Notes: a model not told the origin generated them from the letters alone. DNA of 34,661 nucleotides from Nocardia anaemiae NBRC 100462 (GCF_001612725.1 NZ_BDAZ01000088.1:1-34661), one strand, 5' to 3'; shown: positions 24,161 to 32,227, counted from the stretch's first letter. Made by a program: numbers and translations.

Positions 24161-25438
24161 CTACTCGCCCTGGCGCAACGCGGCGGCGACTGCGGCGACC
24201 GTCTCGTCCAGTGGGATCTGCCGCTGTTCACCGGTGGCCATATCCTTCAGGCCGATGGTGTTCTCGGCCAGGTCACGGTCACCAAGGACCAGGGTGAATT
24301 TCGCACCGGATTTATCCGCGGCCTTCAGCGACCCCTTGACGCTCCGACCGCCGTAGGCCAGATCGACCCGAATGCCCGCCGCCCGCAACTGTGCCGCCAG
24401 CACGACCAACCGCTGCTTGGCCGCATCGCCCAGTGATACGCCGTAGACCTCACATCGCGCCGGATCGCCCGCCGACTTGCCCTCGGCCTCCAGCGCCAGA
24501 ATCGTGCGGTCCACGCCGAGCCCGAATCCGATGCCGGACAACGGTTGTCCGCCCAATTCGGCCATCAGTCCGTCGTAGCGGCCGCCGCCGCCGATACCCG
24601 ACTGCGCCCCGAGCCCGTCGTGCACGAATTCGAAGGTCGTCTTCGTGTAGTAGTCCAGCCCACGCACCATCCGCGGATTCACCACATAGGGCACGCCGAG
24701 CGCGTCCAGATACCCGAGCACCTGCTCGAAGTGGGTCTTCGCCGACTCCGACAGGTGATCGATCATCAGCGGCGCGTTCGCGGTCATCTCGCGCACCTCG
24801 GGTCGCTTGTCGTCGAGCACCCGCAGCGGATTCAGCTGCGCCCGCCGCTTGGTCTCCTCGTCCAGCGGCAGCCCGAACAGGAACTCCTGCAACAGCTCTC
24901 GATACTGCGGACGACAGGTCTCGTCACCGAGCGAGGTGATCTCCAGCCGGAAACCATCGAGTCCGAGTCCACGAAATCCCGCGTCGGCGATCGCGATCAC
25001 CTCGGCGTCCAGCGCCGGATCATCGATACCGATCGCCTCGACACCGACCTGCTGCAGCTGCCGGTACCGACCGGCCTGCGGGCGCTCATAGCGGAAGAAC
25101 GGACCCGAGTACACCAGCTTCACCGGCAGCTGACCCCGGTCGAGTCCGTGTTCGATGACCGCGCGCATGACGCCCGCCGTGCCCTCCGGTCGCAGCGTGA
25201 CACTTCGATCGCCGCGGTCGGCGAAGGTGTACATCTCCTTGGTCACCACATCGGTGGATTCACCGACGCCCCGCGCGAACAACGCGGTGTCCTCGAAGAT
25301 CGGCAGCTCCACATGCCCGTACCCGGCGAGTCGGGCGGCGCGGATCAAGCCGTCGCGCACCGCGACGAACTCGGCCGAGCCGGGGGGCACGTAATCCGGA
25401 ACCCCCTTCGGGGCGGAGAAGCTGCTGGTCTTGGTCAC
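24161..25438 (-). CDS. hisS: Histidyl-tRNA synthetase
   Basis: 425-residue class II synthetase. Visible parts are the N-terminal FSAPKGVPDYVPPGSAEFVA, motif 1/2 segments SVTLRPEGTAGVMRAVIEHG and YSGPFFRYERPQAGRYRQLQ, and the His-specific signatures GLDYYTKTTFEF and GIGGGGRYDGLMAELGG. Motif 3 is GIGFGLGVDRTILAL, and the C-terminal anticodon-binding domain has DLAYGGRSVKGSLKAADKSG. I take GTG 25438 (VTKTSSFSAPKGV) as the start, giving the expected length (423 in M. tuberculosis). The frame stays open to 26803, but that extension would be antisense to ppiB and is not credible. Divergent from ppiB. No T-box seen. Confidence 0.97.
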   Translation of the reverse strand: MTKTSSFSAPKGVPDYVPPGSAEFVAVRDGLIRAARLAGYGHVELPIFEDTALFARGVGESTDVVTKEMYTFADRGDRSVTLRPEGTAGVMRAVIEHGLDRGQLPVKLVYSGPFFRYERPQAGRYRQLQQVGVEAIGIDDPALDAEVIAIADAGFRGLGLDGFRLEITSLGDETCRPQYRELLQEFLFGLPLDEETKRRAQLNPLRVLDDKRPEVREMTANAPLMIDHLSESAKTHFEQVLGYLDALGVPYVVNPRMVRGLDYYTKTTFEFVHDGLGAQSGIGGGGRYDGLMAELGGQPLSGIGFGLGVDRTILALEAEGKSAGDPARCEVYGVSLGDAAKQRLVVLAAQLRAAGIRVDLAYGGRSVKGSLKAADKSGAKFTLVLGDRDLAENTIGLKDMATGEQRQIPLDETVAAVAAALRQGE

Positions 25439-25551
25439 GATGGTCCAGTTTCCACCACTATGGCCCGTCAAGTCCAACCGGTTTGCCGCCACGGGTTTAT
25501 ACAGCGTCACGACTGGTCGAAATGGCCTGCTGAGCAGTCTCAGGAATAGAT

Positions 25552-25567
25552 GGCACAATCCTGTGCC
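25552..25567 (+). promoter_or_regulatory. Inverted repeat upstream of ppiB
   Basis: GGCACA-ATCC-TGTGCC is a perfect 6-base inverted repeat 30 bases before the ppiB start. It may be a leader hairpin or an operator; no known motif is recognised. Confidence 0.35.
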
Positions 25568-25597
25568 GTACGTAACGGATACGGGAGGAACGTGGTA

Positions 25598-26413
25598 GTG
25601 CCGACCAACGAACAGCGACGGGCAGCGGCGAAACGGAAACTGGAACGCCAGCTGGCCAACCGGGCCGATCGGGCGCGCAAGCGCAGGCGACTCACGATCG
25701 CCGGATCCGCGCTCGGTGTAGTGGTCGTGGCGGCGGCCGCCGTCGGCGTCTACTTCCTGACCAAGAGCGACGACAAGCCCGCGGCCATCAGCTGTGACTA
25801 CCGCGACAGTCAGAAGCCCGCCGACAAGCCGGTGGACAAGCCGCGTACCGGCGGCATCGAGAACACCGGCGACAACGCGAGCCTCAGCGTCAGCGTGGAG
25901 ACCACCCAGGGCCCCATCGGTCTGACGCTGGACAATGCCAAGGCGCCGTGCACCGTGAACAGCTTCGCCAGCCTGGCCGGTCAGGGCTACTTCGACAACA
26001 CCATCTGCCACCGCATGACGGCGGACGAGGGCCTGAAGGTGCTGCAGTGCGGCGACCCGACCGGGACCGGCACCGGTGGTCCGGGCTACCAGTTCGACAA
26101 CGAGTACCCGACCAATCGCTACAACCCCGCCGACCCGGCATTGCAGAAGCCGATGGATTACAAGCGCGGCACACTCGCCATGGCCAATGCGGGGCCGGAT
26201 CCCATGACCGGCGGCGGCACCAACGGCAGTCAGTTCTTCATCGTTTACGGCGATTCGCAACTGCCGCCGAACTACACCATCTTCGGCACCGTCGATCCGG
26301 ACAGCATGGGCACGCTGGACAAGATCGCCGCTGGCGGTCAGGACAACTCCAACGGCCAGGGCGACGGCAAACCCAATCTCCCGGTGACCATCCAGTCGGT
26401 CCGCATCGACTGA
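25598..26413 (+). CDS. ppiB: Membrane-anchored cyclophilin-type peptidyl-prolyl cis-trans isomerase
   Basis: 271 residues. A basic cytoplasmic N-terminus (VPTNEQRRAAAKRKLERQLA) is followed by one membrane helix (about residues 32-54) and an extracytoplasmic cyclophilin domain (about 95-270). Catalytic-site elements are NTICHRMTADEG (Arg of the FHR-type motif, with His-Arg kept) and GGGTNGSQFFIVYGDSQLPP; GTLAMANAGPDPMTGGG is typical. It isomerises Xaa-Pro bonds in exported proteins. Start: GGGAGGA at 25583-25589 points to GTG 25598 (9-base spacing); GTG 25592 is too close. The VPTN-QRR-AAKRKLERQLE-type N-terminus and position next to hisS match mycobacterial Rv2582 (ppiB). A near-perfect terminator hairpin follows 33 bases after the stop. 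Confidence 0.94.
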   Translation: MPTNEQRRAAAKRKLERQLANRADRARKRRRLTIAGSALGVVVVAAAAVGVYFLTKSDDKPAAISCDYRDSQKPADKPVDKPRTGGIENTGDNASLSVSVETTQGPIGLTLDNAKAPCTVNSFASLAGQGYFDNTICHRMTADEGLKVLQCGDPTGTGTGGPGYQFDNEYPTNRYNPADPALQKPMDYKRGTLAMANAGPDPMTGGGTNGSQFFIVYGDSQLPPNYTIFGTVDPDSMGTLDKIAAGGQDNSNGQGDGKPNLPVTIQSVRID

Positions 26414-26445
26414 AGCGACACGCCCGATCCGGGAACTCGCTTCGT

Positions 26446-26480
26446 TCGGGTCCGCTGCCCATTGTGGGCAGCGGACCCGA
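26446..26480 (+). terminator. Strong hairpin terminator after ppiB
   Basis: A perfect 15-base stem (26447-26461 with 26465-26479, CGGGTCCGCTGCCCA and its complement) closes on a TTG loop, extended by a T-A pair. No T-run follows, as is common for GC-rich actinobacterial terminators. Confidence 0.8.
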
Positions 26481-26498
26481 GCTGTATGTCCGCCCAAG

Positions 26499-26517
26499 CC
26501 AGGGTAGGCGACCCTAA
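26499..26517 (+). promoter_or_regulatory. IdeR/DtxR-like iron box candidate
   Basis: The 19-mer containing AGGGTAGGCGACCCTAA matches the DtxR/IdeR consensus TTAGGTTAGGCTAACCTAA at 14 of 19 positions and has a symmetric AGGGT-N5-ACCCT core. No iron gene is adjacent and the next start is about 320 bases away, so this may be chance. Confidence 0.25.
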
Positions 26518-26836
26518 TCGTTCGGTAAGGGTGCGCTAAGACCGGAGATCCTCCGAAGCTTTCCCCTACTCGCCGGAATTGTGCGATATATGCTGTTAAG
26601 CGGCACGCCCACACGGTTGGTGCCGAGCTTTCTCGGGTAATCTCGAATGAAGGAGAACGCGTAGCGTAGTCATTCCCGATCGGTCGATCCCCACCGGGAG
26701 TGCCACGCGACGAGTCCTCTGGGTGTCCACGTTTGCAGGCGGGGCACCGCCGTGCCGGACTACAGTCCGACGTGGCGGCGTCCGTGACGAAGCACCACAA
26801 CATCCATAGTGATCACTGCAGCATCGGGGAGCAGCC

Positions 26837-27391
26837 ATGTCCGAGGAACTGGACGACATCGGCCGGGAAACCGCGGCCATGATGAAGACCGCACTGCAGC
26901 TTGCGACCTTAGTCGCGCTGCGGACCCGTGAGCGTGGTCAGAAGGAAGCCGAAGCCCGCGTCAAGATCACCGAGGCCCGCATCAAGGAGGCCAGGGAGCT
27001 TCAGATCCGGGAGGCCCGCGACGCCAAGGCGAAGGACCCACGCAATCTCGAACTTGCCCGCATGGTCGAGAAATCGGTTCCGGCCAAGGGGATTTCACTG
27101 GAGAAGGATCGTTTCTCCGCACAGGCCGAGGCCAGTCGTATGGCCGCGACGGCGTCGGCTCAGTCCAAACCGCTCGTCCGCTACGACTCCCAGGAACGTC
27201 GGCAGGCGATCGCGGCGCATCTCGCCCGGATCGGTATCGCGCCGGAACTGGCGGCGGTGCGGATGCTCATCGAAGTAGGCCAGGGACAACCGCCCGAAGA
27301 GGCGGTACGCATTCGCGACGAAGCCGCCCGTGCGGCCGCCGCCCGAGGTCGGGAACAGGACGCACGCGGTTTGGAACGCGTCCGACAGTAG
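26837..27391 (+). CDS. Coiled-coil protein of unknown function at the left end of the type IV secretion cluster
   Basis: 184 residues, highly charged. A short helical start (MSEELDDIGRETAAMMKTAL) leads to a long Lys/Glu/Arg/Ala coiled coil at about residues 30-80, with repeated K/R-E-A units (AEARVKITEARIKEARELQI). A more globular C-terminal part follows (DSQERRQAIAAHLARIGIAP), ending in an Ala/Arg-rich helix. No membrane segment. GGGGAGC at about 26826 precedes ATG 26837. It is the only plus-strand gene of the cluster and is convergent with the DUF4913 gene, sharing a bidirectional terminator. I do not recognise the family; the arrangement resembles small accessory proteins next to actinobacterial conjugation genes, but that is context only. 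Confidence 0.8.
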   Translation: MSEELDDIGRETAAMMKTALQLATLVALRTRERGQKEAEARVKITEARIKEARELQIREARDAKAKDPRNLELARMVEKSVPAKGISLEKDRFSAQAEASRMAATASAQSKPLVRYDSQERRQAIAAHLARIGIAPELAAVRMLIEVGQGQPPEEAVRIRDEAARAAAARGREQDARGLERVRQ

Positions 27392-27410
27392 CCCGCGCAC
27401 CGGAAATCGA

Positions 27411-27438
27411 AAACGCCCGCTGAAATCAGCGGGCGTTT
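27411..27438. terminator. Bidirectional terminator between convergent genes
   Basis: AAACGCCCGCTGA (27411-27423) pairs perfectly with TCAGCGGGCGTTT (27426-27438) around an AA loop. T-rich flanks follow on both strands. It lies between the stops at 27391 (plus) and 27454 (minus). Confidence 0.88.
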
Positions 27439-27453
27439 CGACGTTTTCGGCGT

Positions 27454-27840
27454 TCAGATGCGGAAGTCGCCGATGGTCGGATCGCCGAAGAGCCCCTGGG
27501 CCGGGGACTTCAGCGGCAGTGGGCTGAGCATGTCCTTGTGGCCGTTGCGGACACTGCAGTACTTGAAAGGTCCACGGGGATCGAAGAGTTTGGTCATATG
27601 CGGATCGGCGTGGTCGAGGAACCAGATGCTCAATCCGGTGCTCGGCTCGAGTCGGTAGTGCTCCCATGCGCGCCAGAGCGCATCTAGTCGCGCCACCGCC
27701 TCGGCATGCTTCCACCACTCCGGGCACCACACCGTTTCACTGATATCGGTGACCTGACGCCGATACACCAGGCTGAGGTAGTTCTCGACGAACTCCACCA
27801 CGTTGGTGTAGATCATGGGCTGTTCCTGCTGGTCGGTCAC
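27454..27840 (-). CDS. DUF4913 domain protein
   Basis: 128 residues rich in Trp and aromatic residues. The DUF4913 pattern is visible: VEFVENYLSLVYRRQ, TVWCPEWWKHAEAVARLDAL, WRAWEHYRLEPSTGLSIWFL, DHADPHMTKLFDPRGPFKYC and GHKD near the C-terminus. The family is found mainly in actinobacterial plasmids, integrative elements and phages next to conjugation genes; its function is not known. The start is GTG 27840, with GAGGTG about 7 bases upstream and the stop of a tiny upstream frame overlapping it (GTGA); ATG 27816 is the alternative. It is the last gene of the minus-strand type IV secretion operon and is followed by a strong terminator. Confidence 0.85.
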   Translation of the reverse strand: MTDQQEQPMIYTNVVEFVENYLSLVYRRQVTDISETVWCPEWWKHAEAVARLDALWRAWEHYRLEPSTGLSIWFLDHADPHMTKLFDPRGPFKYCSVRNGHKDMLSPLPLKSPAQGLFGDPTIGDFRI

Positions 27841-27895
27841 AGCCGCACCTCGCTGGCGCTCGGTTCCGCTGCGACCGATGGTGCTGGGCTCATGG

Positions 27896-27915
27896 TTCGC
27901 TCGCTACGCTCGCTC
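27896..27915 (-). repeat. Short GCGAGCG direct repeat at the end of the VirD4-like gene
   Basis: Minus strand reads GAGCGAGCGTAGCGAGCGAA, two copies of GCGAGCG separated by TA, overlapping the VirD4-like stop codon. Similar GAGCGAGCG(T/C)AGCGAGCGAA strings recur in Nocardia/Rhodococcus intergenic DNA to my recollection, so this may be a dispersed repeat. Confidence 0.4.
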
Positions 27916-29737
27916 ACAGTGGCCGGACCTCCTCGATTTGACCGTATTCGGGTGGCGGAGCAGCCTTGGTCAGGTTGGGCGAGCCGATCAGGTCGGCGAT
28001 CTCGGTCTTACGCCCGGGAAGATGGTGCGAGATCGACTTCTTCACATCGTCAGCGTAGTCGCCCTCCCACCAGGGCACGGTACGCACGAGCACCGCGGGC
28101 TGGCCGGAGGTGAAGACGATCGCGCGGCCCTGCGGCAGGGTCGCCAGCGCGTTGACGGTGAACGTCTTGGACGAACTGAGTGAGCGCGAATAGCTCTTGC
28201 CGCCTTTGGATTCCGAGACCGAGGACGAGATCGCGTCGTACTCGCCGATCGCCTCGGAACGGTCGCGCAGGAAGTTCATATCGTCGACGCCCGGACCGAG
28301 CACCTTGATATTGGCCGCCGACCACAGCGCCAGCATGCCGTCGTCACCCCAGCAGCGCGCGCCCTGGGCCCAGGACTGCAGCACCGTCATCACCACGATG
28401 CCACGCGAGCCGAAGTGACTGTACTGCTTGGGCAAATCCTTCCAGCGCACCACATTCGCGGCCTCGTCCAGGACCGCGAGCATCGGGATCGGCAGCCGAC
28501 CGCCGGGCGAATGGGTGGCCTTGCGCATGGCCACATCGACCACGGCCTCGGTGAGCGCGCTGACCAGCGGCGCCGCCGAACCGCGGCCCTCGAGCGAGAG
28601 GCTGTACAGAGTGCCGTTGTTCTCGATGAATTCGAGTTCGTCGAACTGCATGCGGTTGTCGCCCGGCAGGATCCACGGGTGCACATTGGACAGCTGCAGG
28701 CAGCGGATCATTTTCTTCGCGGTGCCGAAAATACCGCTCTTGGTACGTGGATCGGCGTTGTACTGCATCGCGAGACCGGAGGCGGTGTAGTGCTTGCTCG
28801 CGTTGCGCAGCAGTTCGATGGGCTCGGCATCGTTGGGGTTGGTCACCCAGTCCCAGACCTGGACGATCGGGCGACCACCGAGCGCGGCGGCCAGAAACAG
28901 TCCGGCGAGCAGGTCCTCGGCCTCCGGGTCGAAGAACACATCGCCCTTGGCATCGGAACCATTGTCGGCGTCGGCGAAGTGTCCGGCCAACCGGGCGGCC
29001 CGCATCTCCGCACCGTCATGGTAGGCGTCGACCCAGGCCAGTGGATCCCAGAACCAGGTCGGTTCCTCCCCCGCGACACCCTGCGGATCGAAGACGAAGG
29101 TGCGACTTCCCTTGGCCTCGCGCACATCTCGGGTCGCGTCGACCACGTCGCGCTTATTCGAGGTGGACAGCACGGGGCCGATCGCGGTCAGGATGGCCGG
29201 AATCACCCGGGAGGTCGATTTGCCCTGTCGCGGCCCCCAGATGTCCAGGTGCAGATCCTCATATGAGCCGTAGAGCATCACCCCGTCGGCGACGCCGATG
29301 CCGATCGGCACGCCCGGACTGTCGTTGTAGCCGAGCCGAACGCCGAGCAGCTCCGCCTTTTCGCGCACGCCCTTCTCGGTGAGTGACTTGATGGCGTCGC
29401 CGCTACCCATCACATCGGCCTTGTCGTCCACGGAGAGCCGACCGACCGACCGACGCGCGGCGAGCCGCTTGCGCACCAGCACGAAGGCCACGATCGCCGC
29501 GACCACGAGCAGCACGATCACCGTTGAAGCGCGCGGCCAGTGCAATTTGCCCTTGATCAGGTCGGCGACGATCGCGATCGGGTTGATCGGAATATCCTGC
29601 GGGGTGACAGCCATCGCATTGCCCAGATGCAGGGCGATCCACAGGGTTCCGAGAGTCGCGAAACCGGCGTAGATCATGTAGAGGGCGATATCGGGTCCGA
29701 CCACGGCCGGATCCTGCACCTTCTTCTTTTTCGCCAT
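27914..29737 (-). CDS. VirD4/TraG-type type IV secretion coupling ATPase
   Basis: 607 residues. Two N-terminal membrane helices (about 17-38 and 70-88: VIVLLVVAAIVAFVLV) are followed by a cytoplasmic P-loop ATPase. Walker A is GPRQGKST (168-175), Walker B is PMLAVLDEAANV (around 419-428), and the all-alpha/TraM-recognition region ends with SLSSSKTFTVNALATLPQGR and AVLVRTVPWWEGDY. Proteins of this type form hexamers at the base of conjugative type IV systems and hand substrate DNA-relaxase to the channel. AGGAGG lies 5 bases before ATG 29737, an excellent ribosome-binding site. It is 48 bases downstream of the VirB8-like gene on the same strand. No relaxase gene is in the window, so whether DNA is the substrate is not known. 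Confidence 0.92.
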   Translation of the reverse strand: MAKKKKVQDPAVVGPDIALYMIYAGFATLGTLWIALHLGNAMAVTPQDIPINPIAIVADLIKGKLHWPRASTVIVLLVVAAIVAFVLVRKRLAARRSVGRLSVDDKADVMGSGDAIKSLTEKGVREKAELLGVRLGYNDSPGVPIGIGVADGVMLYGSYEDLHLDIWGPRQGKSTSRVIPAILTAIGPVLSTSNKRDVVDATRDVREAKGSRTFVFDPQGVAGEEPTWFWDPLAWVDAYHDGAEMRAARLAGHFADADNGSDAKGDVFFDPEAEDLLAGLFLAAALGGRPIVQVWDWVTNPNDAEPIELLRNASKHYTASGLAMQYNADPRTKSGIFGTAKKMIRCLQLSNVHPWILPGDNRMQFDELEFIENNGTLYSLSLEGRGSAAPLVSALTEAVVDVAMRKATHSPGGRLPIPMLAVLDEAANVVRWKDLPKQYSHFGSRGIVVMTVLQSWAQGARCWGDDGMLALWSAANIKVLGPGVDDMNFLRDRSEAIGEYDAISSSVSESKGGKSYSRSLSSSKTFTVNALATLPQGRAIVFTSGQPAVLVRTVPWWEGDYADDVKKSISHHLPGRKTEIADLIGSPNLTKAAPPPEYGQIEEVRPL

Positions 29738-29785
29738 CTCTGCCTCCTGTTAGGACCTGGCTATGTGGTTGTCGCTGGTGCGGAT

Positions 29786-30508
29786 TCAGCGGAAGGCGTC
29801 GAGCCGCCAACCTTCCGAGGTGCGCACCACGGTCGCGATGACCGTCGCGGGCGGCAGGGATTCCTTGCGCCCGTTCGGGTAGACGACCGTTTGCTCGACC
29901 CCGATCTTGAACTGCTGGACGTTCGGATCGGCGCCCGCGGGCGGGCGCTCCCCCGATGCGAAGGTGAACGCCTCGATATGCGCCTGCGCCTTGGCCCAGT
30001 CCGCCCACTGCAGCGTCGCTTTCGGTGTCTCGATCCCGGTCGGCGTGCTGTCCAGCATGCGGATCAGGCTGGGGCCCAACCATTTCCGCGCGCGCGACAG
30101 CGACGCGCCCTGGGCCTCGGTGGCGGGCTGCCAGGAGTAGATCTCCTTCAGCGCAACTACCGCGACGCCCTCGGGCGTCACCGGATCGGGTGCGGGCACA
30201 CCCTCCAGCAATCGGGTCGTGGACGTGGGCGGCTGCGGCGCACCGGAACCCGACTCTCGATCCGAGCCGGCGCACCCCGCACCCGACATCGCGACGCTCA
30301 CCACCAGCATCACCACCAGTTTCGCGCGTGCAGTGTTCGATATGCGGCGTTCGCGGGCCCCTTCGTGGTCACGCTCCGCTACCGCCTCCGGGTCCGTCGC
30401 TCGCGCCGCCGTGTTATTCAAGGCTAGCTGCCGGGACCGACACTTGTGCGGTCCGATCACCGCTCGTGCTTCGGCGTGTTCACCCGCCGCGGTATCGGTT
30501 GTCCTCAC
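29786..30508 (-). CDS. Single-pass membrane protein, VirB8/TcpC-like component of the type IV system
   Basis: 240 residues. A basic 60-residue cytoplasmic start leads to one hydrophobic segment (about 62-79, KLVVMLVVSVAMSGAGC) and an extracytoplasmic domain of about 150 residues. The domain has an NTF2/VirB8-like feel: VAVVALKEIYSWQPATEAQG, SRARKWLGPSLIRML, and a final strand pair ATVIATVVRTSEGWRLDAFR. The hydrophobic segment ends in SGAGC (Cys79), which reads as a lipobox; if translation began near residue 60 it would be a lipoprotein, but GTG 30508 has a strong GGAGGAGGG upstream and overlaps the hydrolase stop (GTGA), so I keep the long form. VirB8-type role is inferred from topology, size and position between the wall hydrolase and the coupling ATPase. 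Confidence 0.7.
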   Translation of the reverse strand: MRTTDTAAGEHAEARAVIGPHKCRSRQLALNNTAARATDPEAVAERDHEGARERRISNTARAKLVVMLVVSVAMSGAGCAGSDRESGSGAPQPPTSTTRLLEGVPAPDPVTPEGVAVVALKEIYSWQPATEAQGASLSRARKWLGPSLIRMLDSTPTGIETPKATLQWADWAKAQAHIEAFTFASGERPPAGADPNVQQFKIGVEQTVVYPNGRKESLPPATVIATVVRTSEGWRLDAFR

Positions 30509-32181
30509 AACACCCTCCTCCCGCGGCCGTCCCCCGGCACCGCAACCTGGGTCACGCCACTGGAATGCCCGTATGCGGCGGGCACGGATTGGATCATTCT
30601 GCCGTTGCCGGAATAGATTCCGACCTCGGCGGGGCCGCGTGGACCGAATGAGCTGAACACCAGATCACCCGGTTGCAGCTTGCTCAGCGGCACCTCGACG
30701 CCCGACTCCCACTGTTGTTCCGCCGTTCGCGGCAATGTCACCGTGCCCGACGACGCGGCGAACACCGCCGCCGAAGTGAGGCCGGGACCGTCCATTCCGC
30801 CGCCGCTGGGCCCCTGCGGGCCGCCACCACCCCAGACGTACGGCGTGCCGAGCCACTGCTGCGCCGCCTGGACGATCTGAACGCCGCCCGCGCCCTCCTG
30901 CGGAGTGAAGCGGCCAGTGGAACCCTGGGCGCGGTATTGCGGTTCCATCGCAAGGATATTCGTGACGTAGGGCTGGGTCTCGGCGTAGTGCGCGGCCACC
31001 TGGTTCGGCATACCGCCGGAGGCGAGCACCGCGCCCTCACCCGCGTTGTAGGCAGCCAGCGTCAGCGCGACCACATCACCCTGTACTCGTCCCGCGGACT
31101 CCCACGCCGTGATCTTGCGCGCGAGCGCACACATATATCGGCCCTGACCGATGATCGCGTCGCCGTCGTCCCATACGCTCGCGACGCCGTTGCCGTCGGC
31201 ATCGATGACATAGGGCTGACCGTCATCGGGATCGATACTGGCCGCGGTGCCGGGCAGGAATTGGGCCAGACCCTGCGCACCCGCGGGCGAGGCGGCGCCG
31301 CGCCGGAATCCGGACTCCTGCCTGCCCTGTGCGGCCAGCAGCGACGGGGTGATCTGCGGACAGATGGAACCCGCACGCCGATACCAGATTTCGAGTTCCT
31401 GCGGCACCTTGCCGGCCGCCAGCGCACCGCCAGCGGTACCGAACCCGCGATTGCAGCGCGGATCGGACGAGAAGGCCTGCGCACCACCGACATCCGGGGT
31501 CGGAGCGCCGTCGAGCCAGGGCAGCGGGTCGATTTGCCGACCGCCGGTGAAGCGTCCGCCGGGCACGATCTCGAAATGCAGATGTGGGCCGCTGGATTCG
31601 CCCGCCGACCCGACCTGGGCGATGGGCTGACCGGCCACGACAGTATCGCCGACGTGCACATGCACGCCGCTGTCCCACATATGGCCGTAGACAGCCGAAT
31701 ACGCGCGGCCGTTGATATCGACGGAATCCACGACGATCCAGTTGCCGAAACCCGAAGCTGGACCGGCCGCCACGACACGTCCGTCGGAGACCGAGTAGAT
31801 GGTGGTGCCGTCAGATGCGGCGAAGTCGACACCCTTATGGGTGCCGCCGCGCGCGCCGAATACATCCGACACGGTGAAGGTGCCTGCGGCCAGCGGCAGC
31901 GTCCGGCGAATGGGGCCGACGCCCGCGGCCAGCGACGGTGCACCGGTGGCGGTCGAATGAGCTTGGGTGGCAGTCGGATTGCCGGACGTCCTCGTGGGCG
32001 TGCCCGCGACCCGGGAATTACCCGGCGCGTATCCGCCGAGCGGCGCCAACACACTCGACGATACGAGCACCGAGGTGCCCTCGCAGGCGTCGTCCACTGC
32101 GGGCATCACGATGACGACCACCAGGGTTATCAGCCCGAGTACGCTCCCCAGCGCCACGTACAGGAGGGTCCGCCCGTTCAC
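30505..32181 (-). CDS. Type IV secretion-associated cell-wall hydrolase: M23 peptidase + lytic transglycosylase + degenerate NlpC/P60 domain
   Basis: 558 residues. One N-terminal membrane helix (about 6-27) is followed by a Thr/Pro linker and three domains. The M23/LytM domain (about 95-210) has H115 and D119 in THKGVDFA and H200/H202 in GPHLHFE. The lytic transglycosylase domain (about 265-400) has catalytic E289 in GRQESGF and LAAYNAGEGAV. The NlpC/P60-like domain (about 432-550) keeps QQWLGTPYVWGGGGPQGPSG and LQPGDLVFSSFG, but its catalytic segment reads MDGPGL where active enzymes have FDCSGL (Gly465 for Cys), and the expected His positions are E519 and Q531. It would open the peptidoglycan for the secretion channel, like TcpG/VirB1. 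GTG 32181 start; the stop overlaps the VirB8-like start. Confidence 0.92.
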   Translation of the reverse strand: MNGRTLLYVALGSVLGLITLVVVIVMPAVDDACEGTSVLVSSSVLAPLGGYAPGNSRVAGTPTRTSGNPTATQAHSTATGAPSLAAGVGPIRRTLPLAAGTFTVSDVFGARGGTHKGVDFAASDGTTIYSVSDGRVVAAGPASGFGNWIVVDSVDINGRAYSAVYGHMWDSGVHVHVGDTVVAGQPIAQVGSAGESSGPHLHFEIVPGGRFTGGRQIDPLPWLDGAPTPDVGGAQAFSSDPRCNRGFGTAGGALAAGKVPQELEIWYRRAGSICPQITPSLLAAQGRQESGFRRGAASPAGAQGLAQFLPGTAASIDPDDGQPYVIDADGNGVASVWDDGDAIIGQGRYMCALARKITAWESAGRVQGDVVALTLAAYNAGEGAVLASGGMPNQVAAHYAETQPYVTNILAMEPQYRAQGSTGRFTPQEGAGGVQIVQAAQQWLGTPYVWGGGGPQGPSGGGMDGPGLTSAAVFAASSGTVTLPRTAEQQWESGVEVPLSKLQPGDLVFSSFGPRGPAEVGIYSGNGRMIQSVPAAYGHSSGVTQVAVPGDGRGRRVL

Positions 32182-32227
32182 CGCATCCCCGGCAGCGCCG
32201 AACGACCGCGGACCGAACCGAGCACGT

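Larger units (their letters stand above)
26414..26836. other. 423-base intergenic region between ppiB and the type IV secretion cluster
   Basis: No credible gene. It holds the ppiB terminator (26446-26480), an IdeR/DtxR-like inverted repeat (26499-26517), a short CGGAG/CTCCG hairpin (26543-26555) and AT-rich positions around 26583-26600 that could include a promoter for the 26837 gene. I saw no tRNA, integrase remnant or direct repeat that would mark an integration site. Confidence 0.6.

Noticed and set aside
25439..26803. N-terminal extension of hisS by 455 residues
   Set aside because: It would be antisense to ppiB and lacks any conserved domain; the GTG at 25438 gives the normal HisRS length.
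26414..26836. Possible tRNA or attachment site at the left boundary of the secretion cluster
   Set aside because: No cloverleaf-like sequence, integrase remnant or paired direct repeat could be found by eye.
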